Source of the DNA: Alcaligenaceae bacterium
GTDB lineage: Bacteria; Pseudomonadota; Gammaproteobacteria; Burkholderiales; Burkholderiaceae_B
Direction of reading: 5' to 3'
DNA: 39,187 nt
NCBI GenBank assembly: GCA_029267415.1
Contig: JAJUIY010000002.1
Span: 1 to 39,187, forward strand
In this document: one piece after another, positions 37,386-39,187 of the stretch
How the letters are laid out: the number at the start of each line of letters is the position of its first letter
Numbering within the stretch: position 1 is the first letter of the stretch
The notes under the pieces: generated by a model
What the model was told of the DNA's origin: nothing
The model's database searches: none
The model's input: the letters and a program-made list of their open reading frames with translations, nothing else
Program-made: the position numbers and the translations under genes

Positions 37386-37817
37386 TTATACCCCCTCTAC
37401 CTCGATACCCATGCTGCGAGCTGTTCCGGCGACCGTACGCACGGCAGCGTCCATATCAGCAGCAGTCAGGTCAGGTTCTTTGGTACGTGCGATTTCTTCA
37501 GCTTGCTCGCGTGTCAGCTTGCCCACCTTGTCGAGGTTCGGACGTGCCGAGCCTTTTTGAATACCGGCGGCCTTCTTGATAAGAATGGTGGCCGGCGGCG
37601 TTTTCATGATAAACGTGAAGCTTTTATCTGCGTACGCCGTAATGACAACAGGAATAGGCAGGCCGGGTTCCATGTTCTGCGTCTGGGCGTTGAACGCCTT
37701 GCAGAATTCCATGATGTTCAGGCCACGCTGACCCAGGGCCGGGCCAATTGGAGGGGAAGGGTTAGCTTTACCAGCTGGCACTTGCAGCTTGATGAAGCCG
37801 ACGATTTTCTTCGCCAT
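37386..37817 (-). CDS. rplK: 50S ribosomal protein uL11
   Basis: GTPase-centre protein that binds the thiostrepton loop of 23S rRNA and is needed for RelA activation. The 143 residues begin [20 protein letters not shown] and have the [22 protein letters not shown] segment (quoted in part: [16 protein letters not shown]) and a C-terminal RNA-binding domain ending MGIEVEGV. It follows nusG by 67 bases and is coupled to rplA. Confidence 0.98.
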   Translation of the reverse strand: MAKKIVGFIKLQVPAGKANPSPPIGPALGQRGLNIMEFCKAFNAQTQNMEPGLPIPVVITAYADKSFTFIMKTPPATILIKKAAGIQKGSARPNLDKVGKLTREQAEEIARTKEPDLTAADMDAAVRTVAGTARSMGIEVEGV

Positions 37818-37884
37818 GATTATGCTCCTTGCGGGTGATAGCGCCGTTCAGACAGCAGAGCGGCTCCCCGGGGGTTGATAACAA

Positions 37885-38418
37885 TCAGGTTTTCTCTACC
37901 TGGTCAAAATCGAGCTCGACAGGTGTGGCACGGCCGAAAATAGTGACCGATACACGCACCTTGCTCTTTTCGTAGTTGACTTCTTCGACGTTGCCATTGA
38001 AATCCGCAAATGGACCTTCTTTGACACGCACCAGTTCGCCAACTTCGAACAATACTTTTGGCCGGGGCTTCTCGACGCCCTCTTCCATTTGAGACAGGAT
38101 CTTTTCAACTTCCTTGTCTGAGATGGGGGTGGGACGATTACCGGAGCCGCCCAAAAAGCCGGTAACCCGGTTCGTGTTTCGAACCAGATGCCAGGTTTCG
38201 TCCGTCAAGTCCATTTCGACGAGTACGTAACCCGGGAAAATTCGCCGTTCGCTGATGGACTTTTTGCCATCCTTGATTTCGACAACTTCTTCGGAAGGGA
38301 TCAGAATACGTCCAAAAGAGTCTTCGAGTCCGGCGCGTTCAATACGCTCAAGAAGCGCCTTATGCACGCTTTTTTCCATTCCGGAATAAACGTGAACAAC
38401 GTACCAGCGTTTGCTCAT
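37885..38418 (-). CDS. nusG: Transcription termination/antitermination factor NusG
   Basis: RNA polymerase-associated factor that suppresses pausing, helps Rho and links transcription to the ribosome through uS10. The 177 residues have the NGN domain ([18 protein letters not shown], then FPGYVLVEM and the [12 protein letters not shown] segment) and the C-terminal KOW domain ([21 protein letters not shown] region, about 125-145). It lies 9 bases after secE, as in E. coli. Confidence 0.97.
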   Translation of the reverse strand: MSKRWYVVHVYSGMEKSVHKALLERIERAGLEDSFGRILIPSEEVVEIKDGKKSISERRIFPGYVLVEMDLTDETWHLVRNTNRVTGFLGGSGNRPTPISDKEVEKILSQMEEGVEKPRPKVLFEVGELVRVKEGPFADFNGNVEEVNYEKSKVRVSVTIFGRATPVELDFDQVEKT

Positions 38419-38427
38419 GGAATCCCT

Positions 38428-38808
38428 TTATCTCCAGCCCAGAAGCAGGCCATATATGACCCAGCCCAGGCCTTTGTCGACAACCCATAGCAAAATACCC
38501 ATAAATACGACGAAGGCAAACACGATGCCCGTCATTTGGGTTGCTTCTTTGCGGGTGGGCCAGACGACGCGTTTTACCTCGTTGCTTGAATCGCGCGCGA
38601 AGCTGAGGGTGCGACGACCCGGTTCGCTGAACCAGGCAATAACGGCAGCAATGACAAGGCTGGCCAGGAAAACCGCCACACGGGCCACAGCGGGCTGACC
38701 GTCGAGCAGCGAGTAGCCGACAATACCGGCGGCAATCACGAGCACGGCCAGACCAAGCTTGATGCGATCTGTGGTGCTTGTAACGGTTTCGACGTTGCTT
38801 TTAGACAT
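38428..38808 (-). CDS. secE: Preprotein translocase subunit SecE
   Basis: Essential inner-membrane subunit of the SecYEG channel. The ATG at 38808 gives 126 residues with three TM segments (about 17-35, 43-62, 98-118), the long gammaproteobacterial and betaproteobacterial form. The conserved cytosolic segment SNEVKRVVWPTRKEATQMT precedes the last TM. A start at 38850 would lie 6 bases from the mature tRNA-Trp 3' end and is rejected. AGGA lies close before the chosen ATG. Confidence 0.95.
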   Translation of the reverse strand: MSKSNVETVTSTTDRIKLGLAVLVIAAGIVGYSLLDGQPAVARVAVFLASLVIAAVIAWFSEPGRRTLSFARDSSNEVKRVVWPTRKEATQMTGIVFAFVVFMGILLWVVDKGLGWVIYGLLLGWR

Positions 38809-38856
38809 ATTCCTGCGACCTGCGCCACAAGGAGTGGTCGCGTGTGACATGAGTTG

Positions 38857-38932
38857 TGGCAGGGGCAGTAGGAATCGAACCTACAACCTTCGGTTTTGGA
38901 GACCGACGCTCTGCCAATTGAGCTATACCCCT
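38857..38932 (-). tRNA. tRNA-Trp (anticodon CCA)
   Basis: The minus strand folds into a 76-nt cloverleaf. The 5' arm AGGGGTA pairs with TGCCCCT (one G-U), the D arm is GCTCAATTGGCAGAGC, the anticodon loop is CTCCAAA within the stem GTCGGT/ACCGA, and the T arm contains GGTTCGATTCC. The discriminator G and 3' CCA are encoded. A tRNA-Trp between tuf and secE is the usual arrangement in betaproteobacteria. Confidence 0.97.
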
Positions 38933-38979
38933 AAACCCTGACAGCGATAGCCCGCAAAGGGCTAGGTGCTGATTTAACC

Positions 38980-39022
38980 GGCGGGTGACAAGGATAACAC
39001 CTTGTGGCCACCCGCCATTATA
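38980..39022 (-). promoter_or_regulatory. Promoter -10 box and long hairpin between tuf and tRNA-Trp
   Basis: On the minus strand a perfect TATAAT (39017-39022) directly follows the tuf stop, with no recognisable -35. Downstream a 14-bp interrupted hairpin (38980-38993 with 39000-39005 and 39009-39016) forms without a U-run, then a short hairpin TAGCCC/GGGCTA (38948-38964). These may be a promoter for tRNA-Trp–secE–nusG or a processing structure in a tuf–tRNA precursor. Confidence 0.35.
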
Positions 39023-39028
39023 TAACAA

Positions 39029-39187
39029 TTACTTGATGATTTTTGCGACGACGCCCGCGCCCACGGTGCGGCCACCTTCGCGAATCGCAAAGCGCAGACC
39101 TTCTTCCATGGCGATCGGGGCGATCAGACGCACCGTCATCGAAACGTTATCGCCAGGAAGAACCATCTCCTTGTCCTCTGGCAGCTC
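39029..39187 (-). CDS. tuf: Elongation factor Tu, second copy (3' end only)
   Basis: The last 52 codons and TAA of a second tuf gene run off the right edge. The encoded residues are identical to the C-terminus of the other copy, ending [13 protein letters not shown], and the DNA differs at only three synonymous sites. This is the tufB position, upstream of tRNA-Trp and secE. Confidence 0.97.
   Translation of the reverse strand, partial: ELPEDKEMVLPGDNVSMTVRLIAPIAMEEGLRFAIREGGRTVGAGVVAKIIK

Noticed and set aside
38801-39028. 75-codon minus-strand frame through the tRNA-Trp gene
   Set aside because: Its sequence (GIAQLAERRSPKPKVVGSIPT) is the translation of the tRNA itself, a common annotation artefact.
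1-39187. CRISPR arrays or tandem repeats
   Set aside because: No regularly spaced repeats were seen. The only long repeat is the tuf pair.

Overview
The window comes from a GC-rich betaproteobacterium, most likely order Burkholderiales and family Alcaligenaceae (Bordetella/Pusillimonas-like). This rests on the ribosomal and RNA polymerase protein sequences, the gene order tuf–tRNA-Trp–secE–nusG–rplKAJL–rpoBC, a Bordetella-type globin-coupled diguanylate cyclase, and an extended uS3 tail. No species can be assigned by reading alone.

Layout. All translation and transcription genes lie on the minus strand and read from right to left. At the right edge are the 3' end of a second tuf gene, tRNA-Trp(CCA), secE, nusG, rplK, rplA, rplJ, rplL, rpoB and rpoC (39187 down to 26809). 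The str block follows: rpsL, rpsG, fusA, tuf, rpsJ (21071 to 16337). Then come the S10-type genes rplC, rplD, rplW, rplB, rpsS, rplV, rpsC, rplP, rpmC, rpsQ (6782 to 2037). In many relatives these three blocks are nearly continuous. Here they are separated by two accessory segments and closed by a convergent gene.

Segment A (21425-26663, between rpoC and rpsL) is a signalling module. It holds an OmpR-type response regulator, an exported LysM/FecR-domain protein and a CHASE2 histidine kinase, tightly spaced on the plus strand. A globin-coupled GGDEF protein converges on them. Segment B (about 7.1-16.1 kb, between rpsJ and rplC) is metabolic. It holds guanine deaminase, a single-polypeptide quaternary-amine ABC importer (binding protein, permease and ATPase in one chain), a LysR regulator, and a dmlA–aldehyde dehydrogenase–SDR operon. 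At the left edge fadD converges on the S10 cluster, and the two share a bidirectional terminator.

Regulation visible in the sequence includes: a strong str promoter with a leader of about 225 nt; a strong terminator right after rpsJ and a new promoter and leader hairpin before rplC, so the S10 operon is physically and probably transcriptionally split between rpsJ and rplC; attenuator-like hairpins after fusA, tuf and rplL; an L10-type leader before rplJ; and a LysR-type operator candidate upstream of dmlA. Several starts were moved from the longest reading frame because of Shine-Dalgarno position or family alignment from memory (rplC, rplV, guaD, rpsL, globin-GGDEF, rpoB, rplJ with GTG, secE). 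No transposase, integrase, CRISPR array, rRNA or phage gene was found.
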